NCBI GenBank assembly: GCA_029243025.1
Contig: JAQWSU010000009.1
Span: 62,001-126,000 of the forward strand
Source of the DNA: Pirellulaceae bacterium
Lineage (GTDB): Bacteria; Planctomycetota; Planctomycetia; Pirellulales; Pirellulaceae
Length of the DNA: 64,000 nucleotides
Direction of reading: 5' to 3'
Below are positions 1 to 7,719 of the stretch, one piece after another. The translations under genes were made by a program, and so were the position numbers. Numbering within the stretch: the stretch's first letter is position 1; every line of letters starts with the position of its first letter. The notes under the pieces are model-generated. The model saw only the letters and a program-made list of their open reading frames with translations, was not told where the DNA came from and did no database searches.

Positions 1-285
1 TGGGCATCAGAATCGTGAGCGTATTCTCTCAATTCTAACAGAAGCCCCCAGTAATACGTCTGAGAAAGCCGGATTCCCGTACGGCGACAGCGATTTCGGC
101 GGTGAAGCTCGATGTCACGAAATTAGAACATGTGATCGGTGAGAGATCGATCAGCAAACGTTACTGCCGAACCGGAGCAGTCCTGTTAGCAAGAAAGAGA
201 CTGGCCGGGGTGCTCGCTCGCACGCTCATGACTCCGGCCAGCGCGTTGCTTGGCCGGACGGAGTTTGAGTTGTTGTGAATTTTTT
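1..285. other. Left edge, no gene supported
   Basis: I see no convincing coding frame here. It holds a GC-rich inverted repeat (201-208 pairing with 234-241, with an inner GTGC/GCAC pair). Read on the minus strand, the repeat is followed by a short T-rich stretch, so it may end the minus-strand operon that stops at 286. A run of eight T lies at about 280-287. Confidence 0.4.
201..241 (-). terminator. Possible terminator of the porin operon
   Basis: An 8-bp perfect stem (CTGGCCGG/CCGGCCAG) with a nested 4-bp inner stem lies about 45 bases beyond the stop codon at 286. On the minus strand it runs into TCTCTTTCTT, a weak U-tract. The position suits termination of the three-gene minus-strand operon, but the U-tract is poor. 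Confidence 0.3.
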
Positions 286-816
286 TTATTGCATCTCGAG
301 AATCATTTTCAGGATTTGAACCGTGGCTTCATCCTGAGCACGAATGTATTGTCGATCGTTTAACCCACTCTCGTCGCCATTGGGGGTAGCAAATCGTGCT
401 TCGAGGTACTTGATGATTTCAAGTTTGTTTTGAGCAGCAAGCAACTGCTTTTCGACGATCGATCGTAGTAGCTTCACCTTGCGTTCTGCTGCTTCGGAAT
501 TCAAATTTGCGATTTGGATTTCGAGGTTGGTTACTACTGCGTTCGGACGCAGCGTTTTCAAGGTGTCCAGGCTGAGACGCGCGATCTTCAATTCCTTCAA
601 CGCATCGGTATACGTTGTCGAAAGTCGAATCAGATCATCGGTTGGCGTTTCTAGTTGTTGCCATGATACGATGCCTGCCACCTCTTGCGCGTGGCAAGAT
701 GAACTGCAATGGGTCAGATTTGCGGTGACGATCGTCATCGCAAACGCTGGCAGACAGATGGCAAGTGACCGGCGCACAGTCACGAAAGCGGCGACCGTAG
801 GGTTACGTGTCATCAA
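286..816 (-). CDS. Secreted coiled-coil protein of unknown function
   Basis: This 176-residue protein is not one I recognise. It starts MM, so the first residue could be either methionine. Residues 15-44 form a signal-peptide-like hydrophobic segment ending near CHAQ. The mature part is almost all charged helix (about residues 62-135, rich in Leu, Lys, Glu and Asn), which looks like a coiled coil or helical bundle. It is the last gene of a minus-strand cluster behind the Cys-rich protein (28-bp gap) and the porin, so an envelope role is likely. Nothing in it indicates catalysis. Confidence 0.6.
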   Translation of the reverse strand: MMTRNPTVAAFVTVRRSLAICLPAFAMTIVTANLTHCSSSCHAQEVAGIVSWQQLETPTDDLIRLSTTYTDALKELKIARLSLDTLKTLRPNAVVTNLEIQIANLNSEAAERKVKLLRSIVEKQLLAAQNKLEIIKYLEARFATPNGDESGLNDRQYIRAQDEATVQILKMILEMQ

Positions 817-843
817 AATGTCCTTTCGACTTTCTTCGGATTG

Positions 844-1626
844 TTATTCTGTTTGTTGATCGTCTTGATCGTCTTGATCGTCTTGGTTCGGATCTGGTTC
901 GGTTTTTCCGACGGGAGATAACAAATCAACTTTCGGAGTTGGTAAATCAGATACTCGATGGATCGGCTTCGTTTCAACGGCTGGAGGCGACGTAGCGGCT
1001 GGAGCGTTTAACCAGTGTACCTTAGCGGTGTTAATTTCGTCAGACTTTGTTTCTTTTGCTGGGTCTGTCCAGACGCCCAGACGAGGAACGGCTTCTTCGG
1101 CAGCTTTGTCAATCCAGTATATCTTTGCGCTTTCCGTCGCAGTTGTGGCCGAATCCGGCTTGGGAGCAGCCTGTAATTGCACGCCGGCCACATCGCCGTA
1201 GCAGCTGCATTTTTGGCATTCGGATTCAGCCAAATGGACCACCGTGGGTACATAACGAGCTTCTTTGAGCCGTAATAGGCGATTTCGAGGTCGTACTTGA
1301 CTGCAGCGACAGTTGGGGGCTTGAGCACAGCAATCCGAGCAGCCGCGGCCCAGTCCACAGAATGATTTGCACCAACTGACGCAGGCAGGTTCCGTAGAAA
1401 CCGACCATCTTTGGAGCTCAACAGTCCTCCGTGTTCGATGGGGGCGACAGATCATGCAGAGAGGACTCGTTTCGCAACATGCGTCTGCTTCGCAATCGCA
1501 GCCGTCGCAGTTCGCACCGTTGCTCGACTTAGCCGCAGTCAGCGGGGATAACAAGGCTCGAAGCTCTGCGGTTACGGGAGTCGCCCACAGTGAAGCGATC
1601 ACAATACCAACCATCAGGATTCTCAC
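844..1626 (-). CDS. Secreted cysteine-rich protein, possible metal binder
   Basis: This 260-residue protein has a clear signal peptide (residues 1-20, cleavage near VTA). The mature N-terminal half holds 18 cysteines (40, 43, 45, 50, 51, 57, 60, 82, 86, 90, 96, 99, 100, 106, 108, 137, 140, 142), many as CxC, CC and CxxC. The C-terminal half is Pro/Thr-rich linker with no Cys and ends in an acidic DDQ repeat encoded by a 9-base tandem repeat (about 859-890). I do not recognise the family. Cysteine density and a position next to a divergent heavy-metal efflux operon suggest periplasmic metal binding, but disulfide-rich structural roles are equally possible. It lies between the porin and the small coiled-coil gene, in the same direction. 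Confidence 0.6.
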   Translation of the reverse strand: MRILMVGIVIASLWATPVTAELRALLSPLTAAKSSNGANCDGCDCEADACCETSPLCMICRPHRTRRTVELQRWSVSTEPACVSWCKSFCGLGRGCSDCCAQAPNCRCSQVRPRNRLLRLKEARYVPTVVHLAESECQKCSCYGDVAGVQLQAAPKPDSATTATESAKIYWIDKAAEEAVPRLGVWTDPAKETKSDEINTAKVHWLNAPAATSPPAVETKPIHRVSDLPTPKVDLLSPVGKTEPDPNQDDQDDQDDQQTE

Positions 1627-1660
1627 GGTCGAACTCCTTTCGTGTTACAGGCTGCTTGGT

Positions 1661-3691
1661 CTAGAAATCTACCTGCATGCGTAGCGCGATAATGTCGCCA
1701 CTTGCGTTGCCCGTGGTGACCCGTGCGGCGGGACTGTTGTGTGCCATTGGGTGGATCCAATTCATCATCACGCGACAGTTAGGATTCCAATACCAATTCA
1801 CACCAACCGTCAGATCGTTTAGGTATTGCTCGTTGTAATCGGAGAAACTTAGGTAGGACCAACGTGTGGCCAATTCCCAAGCACCCCAGCCGGCACGGTG
1901 CCCATCCTTGGTTGGCACGATCCAAAAGTTCTCATAGGGAGTAACACGTCCGAAGGTGCCAAAGCGACGATTGTAGCTTCGTTGTTCGCCGGTTAAGAAC
2001 CAACTGCCATAAACGTAGGCTCCGTACAAATTCGATTTCTCACCGCTGGTTTGGTTCCATCCTGTCCAGGTCATTTCACTTTGAATTGTCACTGGCCCGT
2101 TCACCAAGGCTAATTCAACATTCGCTGTTTGGTAATGCTGGGTGTTGGCAAGGCCCGTGTCGATGAGCGGATTTCCTCGACTGATTTCGGGTCGTGCCCA
2201 GAAGCGAACCGGTCGGTACGAACTGATCAGCGGGTTCGACCTGCTTCTTGGGCGACTGTACATATAGCCGAGTCCCGTGTGCAAGAAGCAACGATGCGAT
2301 AGTTCATCATAAAACGGTGTACACGTCGTGCGGCCGACGATGCGAGCACCTTGATTGTCGTCGATGATTGCACCCCGATTGTCATTCAGATCGTCGAAAA
2401 ACGCTCCCAGAGACCAAGTGAGATTTTCAGATGGGGATGCGTTGTAGGCGGCGACCCCCAGAGCTCGTGCCGGTAACAAGCGAGTTGGAAGGCTTCGTTC
2501 CATGAACGGAATAAAACGACTGCTGGTCGTGTTAGCGAGCCCGATCGGAACACGGAAATGACCGATCATGAGGTATCCCAGCATTGGTAAATCGCGGAGC
2601 CCAACAAAGGCATCTTTGACCTCAACGTCCAGTTCTGTTGCCTGGAAAAGGTCGTTCACGTCGGGTGCGAAACCGAGATCGAGTTGGTAATCGTAGACGC
2701 CGTAGCCTTCTCCGCTTGCAAACAGACGCAAACGTCGGAATTCGACATAATTGGGTTGACCAAACTCCTCATCACGAGCCCAGTTCACCCAATCGGTATC
2801 TATCCGACCACCCCAGGTGATCCGCTTGCCGCCGCCTCGAACGGTGATCCACTGCTCATCGGTGACGTCGATTCCAACTTCTGTTTCCTGGACAACTTTT
2901 CGTACTTGCTCGATCAGTCGCCGATTGTTGCCCTCTGGGTACAGATCAAGCACGCGCTTGTAATTCGGGTTGATCGGTTGCTGGTCTTTGATCGTGCCGT
3001 TGATCGCGGCCAGATATCCGCCTGTTGTCGTCGAACTCGGAAATCCAATTGCCCATTGTGGCGGCCCCGGCAAATTCTGGGTAACGCTCATGTCGGGTGT
3101 GAAAACTTGTTGATCAAGCGGGAGCCGTTCACCCTGTAGATAGGATGGTAATGGTGGTCGTTTAGGACCCGACGGGAGGCCCGCATCGGTAGCTCGCTCT
3201 GCCGAGATCTGCTGATGTTCCGTCGCTGTGGATTGGGGTTGGGATGCGAGATCACCGAGTTCATCCGACCGGATCGGCAATTTCGCAGCAACGAAGGTTG
3301 GTGTCGAAGGATCGCTTGTGGCCGTTGTGTCGGTTTCCGTCGTTTCGGTCCATTGAGGCAGTTTCGTGCCGCTCGCGCTTGGAAAGGCTGCGGGTTGCGG
3401 AGCAATCGGCGGCAATGGGCTCTCTTCTTGATTCGCTCCTGCGATGACAATCGGTGCCAGCTTGATCGGATCCAGCACGATCGGATCGGATAGTTCAAAC
3501 GGTCTCGAGTTCGGCGGCTGTAAATTCGGCGGCTCCGTGGCGGATATCGTTGCATCACTTTGCGCCGGATTCAGGATGGGAGGTAGCCAATCTTCGGCCT
3601 GCAATGGTGTGCTTGCCAAGACTTGCGCGAAGACAATGAGACCGAAACTCATTGCACCGATTGCCTTCATCTTTGACATGTTATTCGCCAA
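1661..3691 (-). CDS. Phosphate-selective-type porin (OprP/OprO family)
   Basis: This is a 676-residue outer-membrane protein. A signal peptide (about residues 8-32, ending LQA) is followed by a long Pro/Ser/Thr-rich low-complexity region (to about residue 220). The barrel then resembles the OprO/OprP family: a WGGRID-like first strand, many alternating Tyr/Trp/Arg strands, and a C-terminal strand ending in Phe (MQVDF), the usual signal for outer-membrane insertion. The TTG start at 3691 is preferred because GGGGGA lies seven bases upstream; in-frame ATGs follow at 3679 and 3670. The substrate cannot be told from sequence. It heads a minus-strand cluster with two secreted proteins. Confidence 0.75.
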   Translation of the reverse strand: MANNMSKMKAIGAMSFGLIVFAQVLASTPLQAEDWLPPILNPAQSDATISATEPPNLQPPNSRPFELSDPIVLDPIKLAPIVIAGANQEESPLPPIAPQPAAFPSASGTKLPQWTETTETDTTATSDPSTPTFVAAKLPIRSDELGDLASQPQSTATEHQQISAERATDAGLPSGPKRPPLPSYLQGERLPLDQQVFTPDMSVTQNLPGPPQWAIGFPSSTTTGGYLAAINGTIKDQQPINPNYKRVLDLYPEGNNRRLIEQVRKVVQETEVGIDVTDEQWITVRGGGKRITWGGRIDTDWVNWARDEEFGQPNYVEFRRLRLFASGEGYGVYDYQLDLGFAPDVNDLFQATELDVEVKDAFVGLRDLPMLGYLMIGHFRVPIGLANTTSSRFIPFMERSLPTRLLPARALGVAAYNASPSENLTWSLGAFFDDLNDNRGAIIDDNQGARIVGRTTCTPFYDELSHRCFLHTGLGYMYSRPRSRSNPLISSYRPVRFWARPEISRGNPLIDTGLANTQHYQTANVELALVNGPVTIQSEMTWTGWNQTSGEKSNLYGAYVYGSWFLTGEQRSYNRRFGTFGRVTPYENFWIVPTKDGHRAGWGAWELATRWSYLSFSDYNEQYLNDLTVGVNWYWNPNCRVMMNWIHPMAHNSPAARVTTGNASGDIIALRMQVDF

Positions 3692-4195
3692 TGGTCATTC
3701 CCCCATCGTCTCAACGGCAGATTGCCGTACAACACGCTGTCCCGGAGCTACCAGGTATCACCGGCGAGCCAACGTGGTTTCATTGGCTAAGTATCGTGAA
3801 GTGACAGATCGCAGATTAGGCAAAGTTTTACAGTTACTCCGGAAATGCCGGATTTGACGAATATTTGCATGAGGCCGAGCTTTCCAAGCTGAGCTGGCGC
3901 AGACAGCAAACCCTGTAATCCCACTGGTTCTGACAGCTTAGGAGGCGGGCTAATGCTGCACCACTCCTGCCACCGATATAACTGTAACCCTTCCAAAAAC
4001 TCACTTCACGATAGCACCTCTCAAAACACTTCCCTTTTTTCCTAATGACTCCTGTCCGGTCGGGTTTGAGACACTGAGATGTCGAAGTATTCGTGTTTTG
4101 CCAGCTGCTGGCACTCGTTGGCAACTTTGTTGGTACGGCTGCTTGTCTGACATACTCTCGAATTGGTTTCGTACCTGATCTTTGGCGAGCGTGTT
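3692..4195. other. 504-bp divergent intergenic region
   Basis: This lies between the porin cluster (minus) and the metal-efflux operon (plus), so it should contain both promoters. I see no supported gene. A perfect 13-bp inverted repeat (3792-3804 and 4001-4013) encloses 196 bp, and both arms are followed inward by a related ttacagtta motif. No convincing -35/-10 pair was found. Confidence 0.5.
3792..4013. repeat. 13-bp inverted repeat pair enclosing 196 bp
   Basis: The sequence tatcgtgaagtga at 3792-3804 recurs as its exact reverse complement at 4001-4013. A second, imperfect inward match (ttacagtta followed by a CGG) lies inside both arms, at 3828 on the left and about 3979-3987 on the right. 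This may be a small inverted-repeat element (MITE-like) or paired regulator sites in a divergent promoter region. No target-site duplication is evident. Confidence 0.4.
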
Positions 4196-5569
4196 ATGCA
4201 CCGAAAATCAGTCTTCGATTTCCGATGGACCTGTCTGTCGCTTGCTATTTGCCTAGGCGCGATTAGTGACGCCGCTGCACAGCCAAGGCCCACTGATTCG
4301 TCAGCGGCAATGCTGGGGAATCCCGAATTCCTGGTGCCCCCTGAACCGATTCAGCTGGACAATATGGGACCGTTACCACCGCTACCAGGATTTTCCCTGG
4401 TGGAAATAGAACAAGCAGCGCTTAACAATAGCCCCATTGTTGCCGAATCGTTGGCTCGACTTGACGCGGCACGTTGGAGAAGGTTGCAGGTTGGCCTGCG
4501 CAAAAATCCTACGTTAGGTTACATCGGGTCCGAGATTGGAGATGATGGTAAAGCTGGGCAGCAAGGAGCTTACCTGGGGCAAACCGTGATTCGCGGAAAC
4601 AAACGCGGACTGAATCGGGCTGTCGTGACGGGTGAAATCGATCGACTAGGACTGGAATTGTCTGCAAATCGCCTTCGTGTCTTAACCGATGTCCGCATCA
4701 GCTTTTACAATCTTTTGGTTCTTCAAGAGCGGGAAAAAATACTCCTGCAGCTTGATCGAATTGCGGATAAAACGACGGCGACGGCGCGCAGCTTGTTTCA
4801 TGCTCAGGAATCGCCCAAAACCGATTATTTACAAGCTCGAATTGAACAAGATCGTGTGGTCTTAGAACGGCAGGCAACCGCCGCCAGTAAACTAGCCGCC
4901 TGGCACCAATTGTTGGCACGAGTCGGCATCGATGGATTCCCTGACCTCAACCACACGCCACCCAAATTGGTCGGTACATTGAAGCCAGCCAAGCGGCTCA
5001 TGAGTTGGGATGACGCATTGACTCAGGTGTTAGCCGAGCATCCTAGTATTGCCGCTGGGATCGCTCAGGTCGATCGTGCACGAGCAAAAGTACGACGAGC
5101 ACGGGCTGAACCGATTTCAGATTTAAAAACGCAATTTGCCGTTCAATACGACAATGCGACGGGAAACACGTTTGCATCGATTAACGCTGGATTTGCAGTA
5201 CCGGTCTGGGACCGTAATCAGGGAGGAATTGGTGCGGCGTGCGCTGAAGTTCGTCAGGCTCAAGCCCATGTTCGACACATTGAGCAGAGACTTCGCGAAC
5301 GATTGGGCGTTGTGTATGCTCAGTACCAGGTGGCCCACACGCAGATTTTGCGTTTCCAAAACACCATTCTACCCCAGGCTCATGAAACCCAGGAATTGGT
5401 TGCCGAGGGCTATCGCCAAGGAGACTTGCGCTTCCTCGATTTCCTCACGGCACAACGAACCTACTATCAGTCCAATCTAAAATACCTGGAAGCACTTCAG
5501 GAGTATTGGACTTCCTCCCATCGACTAAACGGCTTACTGCTCGACGGAAGTCTGACGAAAGCGTTGTGA
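4196..5569 (+). CDS. TolC-family outer-membrane channel of metal efflux operon
   Basis: This 457-residue protein is the outer-membrane factor of the RND tripartite pump encoded downstream. The ATG at 4196 is preferred over an upstream TTG at 4163 because it starts directly with a signal peptide (residues 1-29, ending DAAAQ). The mature protein has the long alternating helices of the CzcC/TolC type with two repeats (about residues 75-250 and 270-450). Arg, Ala and Gln-rich helices and an LxFLDFLTAQRTY segment close the second repeat. It heads the operon, followed by the His-rich protein, membrane-fusion protein and pump. Metal specificity comes from the partners. Confidence 0.85.
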   Translation: MHRKSVFDFRWTCLSLAICLGAISDAAAQPRPTDSSAAMLGNPEFLVPPEPIQLDNMGPLPPLPGFSLVEIEQAALNNSPIVAESLARLDAARWRRLQVGLRKNPTLGYIGSEIGDDGKAGQQGAYLGQTVIRGNKRGLNRAVVTGEIDRLGLELSANRLRVLTDVRISFYNLLVLQEREKILLQLDRIADKTTATARSLFHAQESPKTDYLQARIEQDRVVLERQATAASKLAAWHQLLARVGIDGFPDLNHTPPKLVGTLKPAKRLMSWDDALTQVLAEHPSIAAGIAQVDRARAKVRRARAEPISDLKTQFAVQYDNATGNTFASINAGFAVPVWDRNQGGIGAACAEVRQAQAHVRHIEQRLRERLGVVYAQYQVAHTQILRFQNTILPQAHETQELVAEGYRQGDLRFLDFLTAQRTYYQSNLKYLEALQEYWTSSHRLNGLLLDGSLTKAL

Positions 5570-5653
5570 AAGGTCAATGATTTCAGCAGTTATCCAGCAG
5601 TCTTTGGTCATTTCGGTTTGGCCTAGATGCTCGGTGGTGATAGAATTCGATCT

Positions 5654-6085
5654 ATGTGGTACCGATTGCAAGCAACTCGAAAGGCAGTTTTGCTGTTGGC
5701 AATCTTTGTGTTCCAGTTGGGAGCGACACGTTGCAGTTGCTTGGAACACAACGGTTGGATGCAGATGCTATCGGACGTTGTTCACGCGATGGATGGCGGA
5801 CAACATGGACACTTCCACGGTCCTCGGCCGTCGACCGAGGCGAAGGTACGTCATCATCATCATCATCATCATCATGATGGCTTGCCCTATGACGCAACCT
5901 ATCGTCCGACGACGTCCGGCGTCGAGATGACACAATCCAATTGTTCCTGCCTGGTGGCCTTCTCGACTCGCACCGCCACGGACCCGCTGTTGACCGAAAA
6001 TTGCCATCGACGGCAATTTCATCGAAGAAAATGCGACGACGCAATGCGGTCCCTTCGGTCAATGACGCAGATCTTCTTGCTCTAA
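5654..6085 (+). CDS. Secreted histidine-rich protein in efflux operon
   Basis: This 143-residue protein starts at ATG 5654, which begins a signal peptide (residues 1-27); an upstream ATG at 5627 would add nine residues. The mature protein carries CSC, an HGHFHG stretch and eight consecutive histidines (residues 67-74, bases 5852-5875), then CSC again and a C-terminal Cys/His/Arg segment. No family is recognised. Placed between the outer-membrane factor and the membrane-fusion protein of a heavy-metal RND system, it is best read as a periplasmic metal-binding protein (Ni, Zn, Co or Cu). It may be analogous in role, not homologous, to CusF. The opposite strand is open here only because His codons read as Met/Asp repeats. 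Confidence 0.65.
   Translation: MWYRLQATRKAVLLLAIFVFQLGATRCSCLEHNGWMQMLSDVVHAMDGGQHGHFHGPRPSTEAKVRHHHHHHHHDGLPYDATYRPTTSGVEMTQSNCSCLVAFSTRTATDPLLTENCHRRQFHRRKCDDAMRSLRSMTQIFLL
5852..5875 (+). repeat. (CAT)8 triplet repeat coding for octahistidine
   Basis: Eight CAT codons in a row encode the octahistidine run of the secreted His-rich protein. Such a triplet tract can change length by slippage without shifting the frame. Confidence 0.9.
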
Positions 6086-6158
6086 GACCACTGCTGTTTG
6101 GTCTATCGATGCTGTTTCTTGGGATCATAATCCCCACCCGTTGATAATTCTCGTTGCA

Positions 6159-7634
6159 ATGAGCACTGCTATGAATCGAGCAAAACTGATCACCTTATTC
6201 CTGATAGGAATCGCTCTGTTAGCCACCGGTGTCTTGATTGGAACGGTGCGTCCCATTGCAATTCCCTCTTTGACATCGTCCGGACACCGCCACGAAGCAC
6301 ACCGCCACGAAGCACACCGCGATGAAGCACACCGCGATGAAGCACACAGCGATAAAGCACACAGCGATGGAAGGGACGCCAAACAGACAGATGATTTGGA
6401 TTCAGGGCATGCTGATGTCGTTGTGCTAACAACATCGGCCGTGGAAGCTCTGGAGTTGCAGGATGTAGCGATTCATTTGCAGGACGTCTGGCGCAGTATC
6501 CGAATTCCTGCCAGTGTTGTCGAAAAACCAGGGCAAAGTGCGCATGCGTTGGCGGCACCAATCCACGGCACGGTGGAACGGATTTACACCGTGCCCGGTC
6601 AAGCGGTTTCACCGGGTGATGCCTTGTTGGACTTAAGAGTGACGGATGAAGCCCTCTCCCAGGCGCAGATCGATCTACTTCAAGTGATGACTCGGATGGA
6701 CGTGATCGATGAGGAATTGAAACGGCTGGAACCGTTGATCCAGTCGGGGTCGGTGTCTGGAAAACGTAAACGTGATTTGAGCTATGAGCGGCAGCAGAAA
6801 GATACGGAACACCAACTGCATATTCAGGAATTGCTTGTCCGCGGTCTCGATTCTCAGCAGGTGGATGAGATCATCAAGAATCGCGAGTTGATGCGACAGT
6901 ACACGGTACGTGTGACCGGCCATTCTGCGAGCGGCCATTCTGAGACTGACTCCGAGGCCGCGGATGCGGAGCCAAATTATTCGGTGGAAGCTTTATTTGT
7001 CCTACCGGGTGCCACGGTGAAACGAGGTGATGATCTTTGCCGATTGGCCTACCACGCCGAGCTTTACTTAGTGGGTAGTGCCTTCGAAAATGAGTTGGAT
7101 CAAGTAGTAAAGGCGACCGAGCAGCAAAGGACCGTTGTAGCCACCTTTGGGACGCACGGTGCCGAATACCGCCGGGGAAATCTGTCGATTGAATTTATTG
7201 ATAATCATGTTGATGGTAAAAGCCAGACGTTCTCATTTTATTTGCCGATCCAAAATGAGGTGGTGCGGGACTATACCAATGCCAAGGGCGTGCGATTTCG
7301 GACTTGGAGATTTAAGCCGGGACAGCGGGCACACTTGCAATTGCCGGTCGAGGAATTCGCCGATCACATTCGATTACCATTGGCCGCAGTCGTTAATGAT
7401 GGGGTGACCGATTATGTTTTTCGGAAGCTCGACCACCATCATGGACCGAACGAAGTCGAGTATCAACGAGTTGCAGTTCAGGTTGAATATCAGGACTCGG
7501 CGTCTTCTGTGCTCAAGAATAGTGGATCACTCAAGGTTGGCGAAAAGGTAGTTGCGAATCGATCCTATGAACTCAATCTGGAACTGAAATCTGTCGCGGG
7601 CGAAGGTGGTGCCCATCATGGCCACTCGCACTAG
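6159..7634 (+). CDS. RND membrane-fusion protein (CzcB/CusB type) with His repeat
   Basis: This 491-residue periplasmic adaptor links the CzcA-type pump to the TolC-like channel. The ATG at 6159 is chosen; 6171 is also possible, and the TTG at 6141 less likely. One N-terminal membrane segment (about residues 8-30) is followed by a His-rich pentapeptide repeat (HEAHR/HRDEA type, about residues 42-70). Then come a biotinyl-lipoyl-like half (AAPIHGTVERIY, VSPGDALLDL), a helical hairpin (about 165-255), the second lipoyl half with VLPGATVKRGDDL, and beta-barrel domains. It ends in a His-rich tail (HHGHSH). These His clusters support a divalent metal substrate. It lies 73 bp after the His-rich gene and 85 bp before the pump. 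Confidence 0.85.
   Translation: MSTAMNRAKLITLFLIGIALLATGVLIGTVRPIAIPSLTSSGHRHEAHRHEAHRDEAHRDEAHSDKAHSDGRDAKQTDDLDSGHADVVVLTTSAVEALELQDVAIHLQDVWRSIRIPASVVEKPGQSAHALAAPIHGTVERIYTVPGQAVSPGDALLDLRVTDEALSQAQIDLLQVMTRMDVIDEELKRLEPLIQSGSVSGKRKRDLSYERQQKDTEHQLHIQELLVRGLDSQQVDEIIKNRELMRQYTVRVTGHSASGHSETDSEAADAEPNYSVEALFVLPGATVKRGDDLCRLAYHAELYLVGSAFENELDQVVKATEQQRTVVATFGTHGAEYRRGNLSIEFIDNHVDGKSQTFSFYLPIQNEVVRDYTNAKGVRFRTWRFKPGQRAHLQLPVEEFADHIRLPLAAVVNDGVTDYVFRKLDHHHGPNEVEYQRVAVQVEYQDSASSVLKNSGSLKVGEKVVANRSYELNLELKSVAGEGGAHHGHSH
6284..6373 (+). repeat. 15-bp coding tandem repeat, six units
   Basis: The unit acaccgccacgaagc repeats at 6284, 6299, 6314, 6329, 6344 and (degenerate) 6359. It is in frame and encodes HR-H/D-EA pentapeptides in the membrane-fusion protein. 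Units one and two are identical, as are three and four, which suggests recent duplication. Confidence 0.9.
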
Positions 7635-7719
7635 TCGGCTGGAATGATTGAGCAACGTATTTCCGGGTAAACCGAATCCTGCAACCGATAGGTCAAAATC
7701 CGTTAGCGGATAGTAAGTC

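Noticed and set aside
5652-6137. 161-codon minus-strand frame with an Asp run
   Set aside because: It is antisense to the His-rich gene; CAT repeats read as Asp or Met runs on the other strand.
6284-6373. Regular short repeats that might suggest a CRISPR array
   Set aside because: The 15-bp units are contiguous without spacers and are in frame within the membrane-fusion protein gene.
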